DNA of 64,000 nucleotides from Roseospira marina (GTDB lineage: Bacteria > Pseudomonadota > Alphaproteobacteria > Rhodospirillales > Rhodospirillaceae). How positions within the stretch are numbered: the first letter of the stretch is position 1; every line of letters starts with the position of its first letter. The translations under genes were made by a program, and so were the position numbers. This document shows, piece by piece, positions 41,960 through 49,800 of this stretch. Location: NCBI RefSeq assembly GCF_014197855.1, contig NZ_JACIGJ010000005.1, positions 1 to 64,000 on the forward strand, read 5' to 3'. The notes under the pieces are model-generated. The model was not told the origin of the DNA. It searched no databases and saw nothing but the letters and a program-made list of their open reading frames with translations.

Positions 41960-41995
41960 ACATCGTCTGAACCATCATCTGAACCATCGTCTGGG
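41960..41995. repeat. Three-unit 12-bp tandem repeat
   Basis: ACATCGTCTGAA, CCATCATCTGAA and CCATCGTCTGGG lie end to end, 38 bp upstream of the 516-residue gene start. Units differ at two or three positions. Function unknown; could be a length-variable site in the promoter region. Confidence 0.6.
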
Positions 41996-42198
41996 GTCCG
42001 CGGCCAGGACACGACCGTGGCCGCCCTTCGGAACGCCCGCTGGACAACCGGACCTGTGTGCGGCGAGTGTCACGGCGGGATCGGGAATACCCCGAAGCGT
42101 GGGCATCATACCATATCTGCGGTGGTGCCACACGACGCGATAGGCCCGGGGCCGGCCCGGCCGGTGGGGCGGGGCGGGGAACGCGAGGCGGTTCGGCC

Positions 42199-42243
42199 AA
42201 AAAAAACGCCGGGTGGTCCCCGTGGGGACGCACGCCGGCGTTT
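42199..42243 (-). terminator. Rho-independent terminator of flagellin 1
   Basis: On the minus strand the stem AAACGCCGG/CCGGCGTTT encloses a second hairpin GTCCCC/GGGGAC, followed by a run of eight T. A near-identical copy follows flagellin 2. This is a strong terminator matched to a highly expressed gene. Confidence 0.9.
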
Positions 42244-42293
42244 GGCGAAGAACGGAGGGGGCGCCCGCCAAGGCGACCGCCCCAAATCCGAAC

Positions 42294-43100
42294 CTAGAAC
42301 AGCTGGAGGACCGACTGATCGGCCTGGTTGGCGATCGACAGCGAGATCGTACCAAGCTGCTGACGGGTCTGAAGGGCCAGCATGTTGGCGCTTTCCTCGT
42401 TCATGTCGGCGTTGACGAGTTCGCTCGCGCCGGTTTCGAGGGTTGCCACCATGTTGTCGGTGAATTCCCGACGGGTGTCGAGGATGGCGTTTTGAGTCGC
42501 GAACGACTGCGCGAAGGAGCGCAGCGAGTCCCGCAACGTTTCCATTTCCGCGGCGCCGGCGGCGGCCTGACTGGCCACGGCGTTCACGTAGGTGATGGAC
42601 GACATGCCGGCCGCAGACGCCGCCACACCCTGGATCGCCAGGGAGCTGGACCCGTTCTCGTCGAACTTGACGGTCAGGGAGTCGGTGGTCTGCAGAAGGT
42701 TGACGCCCTGATAGTAACCATCGCCGACCAGATACTGCATCTGGCTCTTGATGGAATTCAGGTCTTTCGTATAGCCCGAGACGGCCTTGGAGGACGTGTC
42801 GGACGCCATCGTCTCGAAGATGGAGCGGGCCTGATCGACCAGATCAAGCATCGACTCCAGGGTCTGGGTCGCGGCCTCGACGGTCTTCTGCGCCTGCACG
42901 ATGCTGTCCTTACGAGCGGACAGGTCGCCGGCACGGTAGTTCAGGTTCTGGGCCTTGAAGAACGAGATGGGATCATCCAGCGCCGTGTTCACCTTCTTGC
43001 CGGTGGACAGCTTGAACTGGGTGTCCCCAATGTTGCTCGCGGTATTCTGCAGGGAAAGCAGGTTCTTCTGAATACCGGTGGAGAGCGTAATGCCACTCAT
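42294..43100 (-). CDS. Flagellin 1
   Basis: A flagellar filament subunit of 268 residues exported by the flagellar type III system. It has the conserved N-terminal D0/D1 helices (MSGITLSTGIQKNLLSLQNT; FKLSTGKKVNTALDDPISFF) and C-terminal D1/D0 helices (DTRREFTDNMVATLETGASE; ESANMLALQTRQQLGTISLSIANQADQSVLQLF), with only a short, Ser/Asn/Gly-containing middle (DENGSSSLAIQGVAASAAGM). The exposed D2/D3 domains are absent. It differs from flagellin 2 at about 18 of 268 positions. ATG 43100 has AAAGGA upstream; the frame to 43130 is leader. Surface Ser/Thr in the central region are the likely pseudaminate targets, given the linked pse/Maf genes. Confidence 0.96.
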   Translation of the reverse strand: MSGITLSTGIQKNLLSLQNTASNIGDTQFKLSTGKKVNTALDDPISFFKAQNLNYRAGDLSARKDSIVQAQKTVEAATQTLESMLDLVDQARSIFETMASDTSSKAVSGYTKDLNSIKSQMQYLVGDGYYQGVNLLQTTDSLTVKFDENGSSSLAIQGVAASAAGMSSITYVNAVASQAAAGAAEMETLRDSLRSFAQSFATQNAILDTRREFTDNMVATLETGASELVNADMNEESANMLALQTRQQLGTISLSIANQADQSVLQLF

Positions 43101-43182
43101 GGATCTCTTCCTTTCTGGAGGTGCGGCCAAGGCCCGATGCGGGCCTTATGTGCGAGCGTCTGTGCTCGTGGCCACCGTTGGG

Positions 43183-43204
43183 TACACCGCCTTCTGACGG
43201 TGTA
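43183..43204 (-). promoter_or_regulatory. Conserved hairpin in flagellin 1 leader
   Basis: TACACCG and CGGTGTA form a perfect 7-bp stem around the loop CCTTCTGA (given on the + strand), centred about 94 nt upstream of the flagellin 1 ATG. The core is conserved at the same distance from flagellin 2. It may be an mRNA regulatory element (FlbT-type control of flagellin mRNA leaders is known in Caulobacter) or an operator. Confidence 0.5.
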
Positions 43205-43446
43205 CGGACCGTACATGCGGTCGTTTCGGAAATCAATCGGAATCTGTTACGGAAAGACATCGAAATTTATAGGGGCTATGATTCCAGAATATCGGACGAG
43301 TTATGATAAAATGCCATTCAAGTGGGCGGTCGTGCGGTGCCCGTCTGCTCATAATGTGTCGGACCGAAGGGCGGACTGGGCACGACGCGCCTGTCCGGCG
43401 CGGCGGTGCGATCCTGTTCGGTTGGACAAAGCGGGGCGATTCGGCC

Positions 43447-43491
43447 AAAAAAAACGCCGGGTGGTCCCCGTGGGGACGCACACCGGCGTTT
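43447..43491 (-). terminator. Rho-independent terminator of flagellin 2
   Basis: Near-identical to the terminator of flagellin 1: outer stem AAACGCCGG/CCGGCGTTT, inner GTCCCC/GGGGAC hairpin and eight T on the minus strand. It separates the two flagellin transcripts. Confidence 0.9.
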
Positions 43492-43542
43492 GACGAAGAA
43501 CGGAGGAGGGCGATCGCCAAGGCGACCGCCCCAAATCCGAAC

Positions 43543-44349
43543 CTAGAACAGCCGCAGGACCGACTGATCGGCCTGGTTGGCGATCGACAGCGAGATCGTA
43601 CCAAGCTGCTGACGGGTCTGAAGGGCCAGCATGTTGGCGCTTTCCTCGTTCATATCGGCGTTCACCAGTTCGCTCGCGCCGGTGTTGAGGGTTGACACCA
43701 TGTTGTCGGTGAATTCGCGACGGGTGTCGAGGATGGCGTTCTGCGTCGAGAACGACTGCGCGAAGGAGCGCAGCGAGTCCCGCAACGTTTCCATTTCCGC
43801 GGCGCCGGCGGCGGCCTGACTGGCCACGGCGTCCACGTACTTGATGGACGACATGCCAGCCGCGGACGCCGCCACACCCTGGATCGCCAGGGAGCTGGAC
43901 CCGTTCTCGTCGAACTTGACGGTCAGGGAGTCGCTGGTCTGCAGCAGGTTGACGCCCTGATAGTAACCATCGCCGACCAGATACTGCATCTGGCTCTTAA
44001 TGGAATTCAGGTCTTTTTCGTAGCCGGTGACGGCCTTGGCGGACGTATCGGACGCCATCGTCTCGAAAATCGACCGGGCCTGATCGACGAGATCAAGCAT
44101 CGACTCCAGGGTCTGGGACGCGGCCTCGACGGTCTTCTGCGCCTGTACGATGCTGTCCTTACGAGCGGACAAGTCGCTGGCGCGGTAGTTCAGGTTCTGG
44201 GCCTTGAAGAACGCGATAGGATCATCCAGCGCCGTGTTCACCTTCTTGCCGGTGGACAGCTTGAACTGGGTTTTCTCGATATTGGTCGTGGTCCCCTGCA
44301 GGGAGAGCAGGTTCTTCTGAATGCCGGTGGAGAGCGTAATGCCACTCAT
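43543..44349 (-). CDS. Flagellin 2
   Basis: A second 268-residue flagellin, about 93% identical to flagellin 1. The two agree almost completely in the D0/D1 helices. Substitutions cluster near residues 19-26 (NTASNIGD versus GTTTNIEK) and in scattered Ser/Thr/Ala exchanges in the middle and C-terminal D1 regions (SFSTQN versus SFATQN). The start ATG 44349 has AAAGGA 10-11 nt upstream and the same leader hairpin as flagellin 1. Paired, slightly divergent flagellins often build filament segments with different properties. No flaF or flbT gene is seen next to them. Confidence 0.96.
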   Translation of the reverse strand: MSGITLSTGIQKNLLSLQGTTTNIEKTQFKLSTGKKVNTALDDPIAFFKAQNLNYRASDLSARKDSIVQAQKTVEAASQTLESMLDLVDQARSIFETMASDTSAKAVTGYEKDLNSIKSQMQYLVGDGYYQGVNLLQTSDSLTVKFDENGSSSLAIQGVAASAAGMSSIKYVDAVASQAAAGAAEMETLRDSLRSFAQSFSTQNAILDTRREFTDNMVSTLNTGASELVNADMNEESANMLALQTRQQLGTISLSIANQADQSVLRLF

Positions 44350-44435
44350 GATACTCTATCCTTTCTGGAGGTACGGCCAAGGCCTGATGCGGCCCCTGTC
44401 TGCAAGCGCCTGCGCCCACAGTCCGCCCTTTGGTT

Positions 44436-44453
44436 TACCGCCTTCTGACGGTG
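44436..44453 (-). promoter_or_regulatory. Conserved hairpin in flagellin 2 leader
   Basis: The core ACCG-CCTTCTGA-CGGT (+ strand) lies about 95 nt upstream of the flagellin 2 ATG, as in flagellin 1, but the outer stem pairs are lost (TTTACCG versus CGGTGTA). Surrounding leader sequence, including GATTGAT and GAAACGAC blocks further upstream, is also conserved. Confidence 0.45.
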
Positions 44454-44603
44454 TAGGGACATTACACGTAGTCGTTTCATCAATCAATGGGAATGTGTGT
44501 GGGCTATCGAGCCCAAGCTTGATTGACCTTGGCTCAAATGCAATGCGCCTGTGGGGCGCGCCGGGCCGGCTTGCCCTCATCGCTTCCGACCGAAGGACGG
44601 ACT

Positions 44604-44894
44604 ATGACCGATGCACCCAACGATCAGATCGCAACGCTGCTGACGCACCTTGCGCGGGATGTTCAGCGCATGGGGGACGCGCATGCCCGGCAATCGGAGG
44701 CCATCCTTGGCGCGCTGGACGATCTGGCGGCCAGCATCATGGCGCTGAAGGCCATCGCGGCGGCGCAACAGGCCGTGACGCCGGCCGATCCGGCCCGAGT
44801 GCGCGTGTGGCTGGAAAACACCCTCACCGAGGATCCCGAGGCCGTAGAGCGGTCCTGGGTGCTGGCGAAGGCGTTGCTGAGTCCTGAGGTATGA
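44604..44894 (+). CDS. Small helical hypothetical protein (96 aa)
   Basis: Not recognised. ATG 44604 has GAAGGA 7 nt upstream. The 96-residue product is predicted helical and amphipathic (QIATLLTHLARDVQRMGDAHARQSEAILGALDDLAASIMALKAI), suggesting a short coiled coil. A Pro-containing break and a second helix (RVRVWLENTLTEDPEAVERSWVLAKALL) follow. It is divergent from flagellin 2 and converges on the phosphopantetheinyl transferase. A flagellar or chaperone role is only a positional guess. Confidence 0.65.
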   Translation: MTDAPNDQIATLLTHLARDVQRMGDAHARQSEAILGALDDLAASIMALKAIAAAQQAVTPADPARVRVWLENTLTEDPEAVERSWVLAKALLSPEV

Positions 44895-44901
44895 CGTTAT
44901 G

Positions 44902-45792
44902 TCATGGCGGCCATGCGCTCAAATGGCGCCATGTGACCTTGGCGCGCCACGGGCGGTGAGGGTTCGGCGATCCGGGCCAGTACACGGCCCAGGACAAGCG
45001 GTGCGCGGCGGTGGGATCGCCGGTGGACATGCGCCAGTCGGCCGGCGCGCCGGTCATGTCCGCAGGTCCGACGACGGCCGCGGGGCCGACCACATCCGGG
45101 GGATCGCCCAAGCAGGCGTACAGCGCGAGATGATTCGCGATGCCCATGCCCAGCGCCTTCAGGACCGACTCCTTGCGCGTCCACAGGGACAGGAAATACT
45201 GCTCGCGTGGCGGGCCCCGCTCCAGGGTCGCGAGCGCGGCGGCTTCGTCCGGGTGAAAAAAGCGCGCGGCGAGGCGACCGGCGGGCAGGGTTCGGTGGGT
45301 GTATTCGACATCCACGCCCACATGCGCGTCGGTCGGCCAAGGCCCCAGGCTGACCATGCAGGCGGCCAGACCGCGCGTATGGCTGAGGCTGAAGCGCGGT
45401 CGGGTCTCGGCCGTCATCGGCTGGGGCAGCCGGCTCATGTCGACGTGCGGCCGGCCACCCGGTTCCGTCAGGAAGTGCCACGCCATCGGATCGGCGCCGT
45501 GATAGCGGCTGAGCATGGCCCGCAGCAAGGCGCGTGTGGCGGCGCTGGACCAAGCGTGGGATGGGTCGCGGAACGATGCCACGCGCGCCCATTCGTTCTC
45601 GGAAATAGCCGCGCGCAGGGTCTTCGGGTCCGGCCGGGGCGCGGCGGCGGGGTCGGCGTCGTCCGGCGCCGGCGTCCCGCCGGGGGGCGCCATGGTCCAG
45701 AGCATGGCCGAGAGAACGGGACCCGCGCCGTCGTCGGGCTCGGTGTGGGCCGCGTCGTGCGGCGTGGCGGGAGGGGCGGGCATGGCATCCAT
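44902..45792 (-). CDS. 4'-phosphopantetheinyl transferase (Sfp type)
   Basis: This enzyme transfers the phosphopantetheine arm of CoA to carrier-protein Ser residues. The 296-residue length and the motifs RFSLSHTRGLAACMV, GVDVEYTHR (Mg-binding Asp-x-Glu) and FFHPDEAAAL, then YFLSLWTRKESVLKALGMGI (WxxKEaxxK), identify the Sfp/AcpT two-domain group. The N-terminal ~55 residues are Ala/Pro/Asp-rich and not conserved. The start is ATG 45792 (AAGGA about 13 nt away) or 45783. No polyketide or nonribosomal peptide genes are near, so its carrier protein is elsewhere; it might serve an ACP or a lysine-biosynthesis enzyme. Confidence 0.9.
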   Translation of the reverse strand: MDAMPAPPATPHDAAHTEPDDGAGPVLSAMLWTMAPPGGTPAPDDADPAAAPRPDPKTLRAAISENEWARVASFRDPSHAWSSAATRALLRAMLSRYHGADPMAWHFLTEPGGRPHVDMSRLPQPMTAETRPRFSLSHTRGLAACMVSLGPWPTDAHVGVDVEYTHRTLPAGRLAARFFHPDEAAALATLERGPPREQYFLSLWTRKESVLKALGMGIANHLALYACLGDPPDVVGPAAVVGPADMTGAPADWRMSTGDPTAAHRLSWAVYWPGSPNPHRPWRAKVTWRHLSAWPP

Positions 45793-46164
45793 GGCGCGGG
45801 TCGGTCAGGTCCTTGAAAAGGGGAGAGGCTCGCCCCGGGTCTGTCGTGCCGACACGGCCGCCGGCTGCGCCGCGCCGCAGCTCCGGAGGATCCAAAGCAG
45901 GGCACGCAGGCCGATTCGGGAGGAGGAAGGCGACAGAGCGGGGGTGGACATACCGGGATCCTCGTCGAGGCTGCCGGAAACGTCAACGGGATCCCCGGGG
46001 TGGGGGCCAGGGCGGGGACCCCTAGTGGGGACCTCGAACCCGATGTACGTGTGCGGTGGTCTTCACCTTTGACGGGAGCCCGCGCGGCGACTATGGAAAA
46101 GGGTGCCTTGGGAAAAAAGGTGCCCTGGGGAAAAGGCTGCCTTGGCCTGATGGGAGTTTCGCTG
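45793..46164. other. Divergent region with short direct repeats, PPTase / pncA
   Basis: No gene is supported in these 372 bp. The notable feature is a set of three imperfect direct repeats (AAGG-TGCC-TGGGGAAA type) at 46094-46146, just before the nicotinamidase start. GC content is high and no clear promoter is visible. Confidence 0.5.
46094..46146 (+). repeat. Three imperfect direct repeats before pncA
   Basis: AAGGGTGCCTTGGGAAA, AAGGTGCCCTGGGGAAA and AAGGCTGCCTTGG follow one another with almost no spacer. They lie 20-70 bp upstream of the pncA ATG and could be a repeated protein-binding site or slipped-strand expansion. Confidence 0.5.
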
Positions 46165-46824
46165 ATGCCCGCCGGACTGCCCGCCAAAATGCGTGACGAT
46201 ACCGCGTTCGTGATCGTGGATGTTCAGACGGATTTCTGCCCCGGGGGCGCGCTTGCGGTGGCCGATGGGGACGCCGTGGTGCCGGTCATCAACCGGCTGG
46301 CGCCGCTGTTTCGGACCGTCATTCTGACCCAGGACTGGCACCCGGCCGGTCATGCCTCGTTCGCGACGAGCCACGCCGGTGCGGCGCCGTTTTCGACCAT
46401 CGCCATGCCCTACGGCCCCCAGGTGCTGTGGCCGGACCACTGCGTCCAGGGCACGCCGGGCGCCGGCTTCCATCCCGGCCTGGAGACGGACCGCGCGCGT
46501 TTCGTGGTGCGGAAGGGGACGGACCCGGCGATCGACTCCTATTCGGCCTTTTTCGAGAACGACCACACCACGCCCACCGGTCTGGCGGGCGCGCTCTCCG
46601 ATCTGGGCATCCGGCACGTCGTGATGGCCGGCCTTGCGACGGACTTCTGCGTGCGCTGGTCGGCGGTGGACGGCCGCCGCGTCGGTCTGGCGGTGACGCT
46701 GGTTGAGGACGCATGCCGGGCGATCGACCTCGACGGGTCGTTGGACGCGGCCCTGCGTGAAATGCACGCCGCCGGGGTCACCCTGACCGACAGCACCGCG
46801 CTCGCGGCCTCGGGCGCCGCCTAG
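46165..46824 (+). CDS. pncA: Nicotinamidase
   Basis: PncA hydrolyses nicotinamide to nicotinate and ammonia for NAD salvage. The 219-residue isochorismatase-fold protein has the catalytic triad Asp in VDVQTDFCPGG, Lys in FVVRKGTDP and Cys in AGLATDFCVRWSA, and metal ligands in TQDWHPAGHASF. The segment DSYSAFFEND is typical of PncA rather than other cysteine hydrolases. ATG 46165 has GGAG 8 nt upstream; ATGs at 46150 and 46000 are in frame but less well placed. Confidence 0.95.
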   Translation: MPAGLPAKMRDDTAFVIVDVQTDFCPGGALAVADGDAVVPVINRLAPLFRTVILTQDWHPAGHASFATSHAGAAPFSTIAMPYGPQVLWPDHCVQGTPGAGFHPGLETDRARFVVRKGTDPAIDSYSAFFENDHTTPTGLAGALSDLGIRHVVMAGLATDFCVRWSAVDGRRVGLAVTLVEDACRAIDLDGSLDAALREMHAAGVTLTDSTALAASGAA

Positions 46825-46843
46825 GGGCGCCCCAAGCCAGTCT

Positions 46844-46888
46844 CCCCAAGCGGGACGCCCCTAAGCAGGACGCCCCTAAGCAGGACGC
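46844..46888. repeat. Three-unit 15-bp tandem repeat across the RND stop codon
   Basis: CCCCAAGCGGGACGC followed by two exact copies of CCCTAAGCAGGACGC. The minus-strand TAG stop of the RND pump gene (46876-46878) lies within the third unit. Repeat expansion or contraction here would not alter the coding region, but the unit length equals that of the coding repeat 70 bp away. Confidence 0.75.
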
Positions 46889-49800
46889 CACGTGAACTGG
46901 GCTGCGTGCGGCACGTCCGGGCGGTCCGGCCGGTCTTCATCGGTCCGGTCTCCGCCGTCCCGAGGTCCCCCGTCCCGAGGTCCCCCGTCCCGAGGTCCCC
47001 CGTCCCGAGGTCCCCCGTCCCGAGGTCCCCCGTCCGGACTCCCATCGTCCCCACCGTTCCGCGGGCCGTCTCCGCTTTCGTCAGAGTCCGGACCGTCGTC
47101 GGCCGGCGGCGATGTGGTGCCGCCCCGCGTGCCGGTGTGCGGCGCTTCGATGCGCGCCCTCCTTCGGGCGCGCCGCCGCTCGACCCAGGCATGCGCACGG
47201 GCCTGAAGCATGAGGGCGCTCGGGGTCACCACCAGGGTCAGCACGGTGGCGAACAGAAGGCCGACCACCACGGCCGTCGCGAGCTGGGTCCACCACTGCA
47301 TGGACGGCGCCCCGTAGCTCACCGTCCGGCCGATGAAGTCTATGTTGACCATGAACATCATCGGCAGCAGGCCTAGCATGGTCGTGACCGACGTCAGCAT
47401 GACGGGCCGCAGGCGTTGGACGCCGGTGCGCAGGATAGCCTCACGCGGATCGTCGAACTCCATCTTGAGCCGGTCGTGGGTGTCGATCAGCACGATGTTG
47501 TTGTTCACCACGATGCCGGCGAGCGCGATCACGCCGACCCCGGACATGATGATCCCGAACGCCTGACCGGTGACCAGCAATCCCAGCATGACGCCCACGG
47601 TGGACATCACGACCGCCGACAGGATCAGGAAGGCGGCGTAGAAGCTGTTGAACTGCGTGACCAGGATCAGGGCCATGATGAACAGGGCGACGGCGAATGC
47701 CTTGCTCAGGAACGCCTGGCTTTCCTTCTGCTCCTCGTCCTCGCCCTTAAAGTCGATCTCCAGCCCTTGCGGGAACCGTTCCGGGTGCTCCGCCATCCAG
47801 GCGCGCAGTTCCTTCATCTTGTCGTTGGGCAGGAGGCCTTTGGCGACGTTGGCCTCGACGGTCATGACACGACGGCCGTCGACCCGCTCGATCTGGCTGA
47901 TCTTCGGGTTGGCCTCGCGCGTGACGAACGACGACACCGGCACAAGTCCGCGCGGCGTGTTCAGCCGCAGCCGGTCGAGCTGCGACAGCGAGCGGTATTC
48001 GGTGGGATAACGCACCACGATATCGACCTCGTCCTTGGCCGAATCCGGGCGGAAGGACGAGACCTTGAGGCCGCTGGTGACGAGCTGGACGATGTTGCCC
48101 ACGCTGGCGACGTCGCCGCCCAGCTTCGCGGCCTGACCCATATCGACGTCCAGATCCCACTGGATGCCGGGAATGGGCCGACTGTCCTCGATATCAACCA
48201 GCCCGCCGATGTCGTCGAAGGCCTCGAGCACCGTCGCGACGGCGTCCGGCAGGATCGCCGGGTCGCGCGCGGTCAACTGCACCTGGATTTCCTTGCCGAC
48301 CGGAGGGCCTGGGTCGGGCTCTTTCGGTTCCACCCGCACGCCGGCGAGATCGCTGGTGCGGGCGCGGATCAGGTCCAGCACCTCGTCCGAGGGCCGCCGC
48401 ATCTGCCAGTCCTTGTAGGTCAAGCCGATGACGCCGATCACGTCCTCGGCGGCGTCGCGCGGCGCGCGGTTGAACGAGCGGGCGTAGACCGCGTCAAAGT
48501 CCGGCAGCGCGAGCACCCGCTCCTCAACCTCGCGGACCAGCGCATCTTTTTCATGCACGGACAGGTTGCCGCGCGCATGAACCAGCACCTGTGCCTGTTC
48601 CGGTTCGACGTCCGGGAAGAACTCGACCCCTCGGCCGAAGTGGGCATAGGCCATCCAACTCGCCACCAGACCAACGACGGCCAGGATGACGATCAGGCCG
48701 GGTTGCCGCAGGGAGGCGTTCAGAAGACGCGCGTACGCGCCGGTCATGCCCTTCAGATCGGTCAGATCGCCGCGCTCACTGGCGGCCAGGGCGCGCATGG
48801 TTTCGGGATCGGCGGCGCCCGCCTTGCCGAACAGGGCCCCCAATGTGGGCACAAAGATCAGGGCCATCAGCAGCGAGGCGGTGAGCGTCGCGACCAGGGT
48901 GATCGGCATGTACTTCATGAATTCGCCGACCGTGCCGGTCCAGAACAGCAGCGGCATGAAGGCGGCCAGGGTGGTCGCCGTGGAGGCGATGACGGGCCAC
49001 GCCATGCGCTGGGCGGCCAGGGAATAGGCGGTGCGGCGGTCCAGCCCCTCGGCCATCTTGCGGTCCGCGTATTCGGTCACAACGATGGCGCCGTCCACCA
49101 GCATGCCCACCGCCAGGATCAGCGAAAACAGCACGACCATGTTGACGGTCAGGCCCATGGCGGCCAGCAGCAGGATCGCCATCAGGAACGAGCCGGGAAT
49201 CGCCACCCCGACCAGCAGGCCGGAGCGCAAGCCGAGCGCCGCGACCACCACCACCATGACCAGCAGGATGGCGGCGATCACGTTGTTCTGAAGGTCGAAC
49301 AGCATCGTCTGGATGTCGTCCGACTGGTCCTGGATGAAATTGACCTCCAGGCCGTCGGGCCACAGGGCGCGCTCGCGCTCGACGACGGCACGGGCCGCGT
49401 TCACGGTGTCGATGATGTTCTCGCCGACGCGCTTCTTGACCTCCAGTGTCACGGCCGGCTGGCCGTTGACCCGGGCGAACCCCTCCGGGTCCTTGTAGGA
49501 CGCGCGGATGGTGGCGAAGTCGCGCAGCCGGACCACCGAATCCTCGGTGTACTTCACCGGCTGGTCCAGGATGTCGTCGAGGTCCTTGTACAGGCCGGGG
49601 ACCTTGATGGCGAACCGGCCCTGGCCGGTGTCGAGGGTGCCCGCCGCCACCAGTCGATTGAAGCGCGCGATGACCTCGGCGACATCGGCGTTGGCCAACC
49701 CGTAGCTTTGCAGGCGTACCGGGTCGACGATGATATCCGCCTGCTCCTCGCGGTCGCCGCCGATGTCCACCTCCAGGACGGAGGGGATCTTTTCCAGTTC

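Larger units (their letters stand above)
41923..42293. other. Intergenic region downstream of flagellin 1
   Basis: This gap holds the flagellin terminator at 42199-42243, a short three-unit 12-bp tandem repeat at 41960-41995 (CATCGTCTGAAC type), and GC-rich sequence partly similar to the DNA downstream of flagellin 2. No gene is supported. A promoter for the 516-residue gene may be here but none is obvious. Confidence 0.5.
43101..43542. other. Leader/promoter of flagellin 1 and terminator region of flagellin 2
   Basis: A 442-bp gap between the tandem flagellins. It contains the flagellin 1 ribosome site and leader (43101-43250, conserved in flagellin 2), an AT-rich presumed promoter zone at 43220-43315, and the flagellin 2 terminator. 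A short remnant at about 43366-43384 matches the DNA just before the small gene at 44604, marking how far the duplicated unit extends. Confidence 0.6.

Noticed and set aside
42199-43491. The repeated terminator blocks as ends of an insertion sequence
   Set aside because: They are direct, not inverted, copies, each directly after a flagellin gene and followed by T-runs, and no transposase lies between them.
46956-47035. CRISPR-like array
   Set aside because: The units are 15 bp, directly abutting with no spacers, and lie inside a coding region; this is a tandem repeat.
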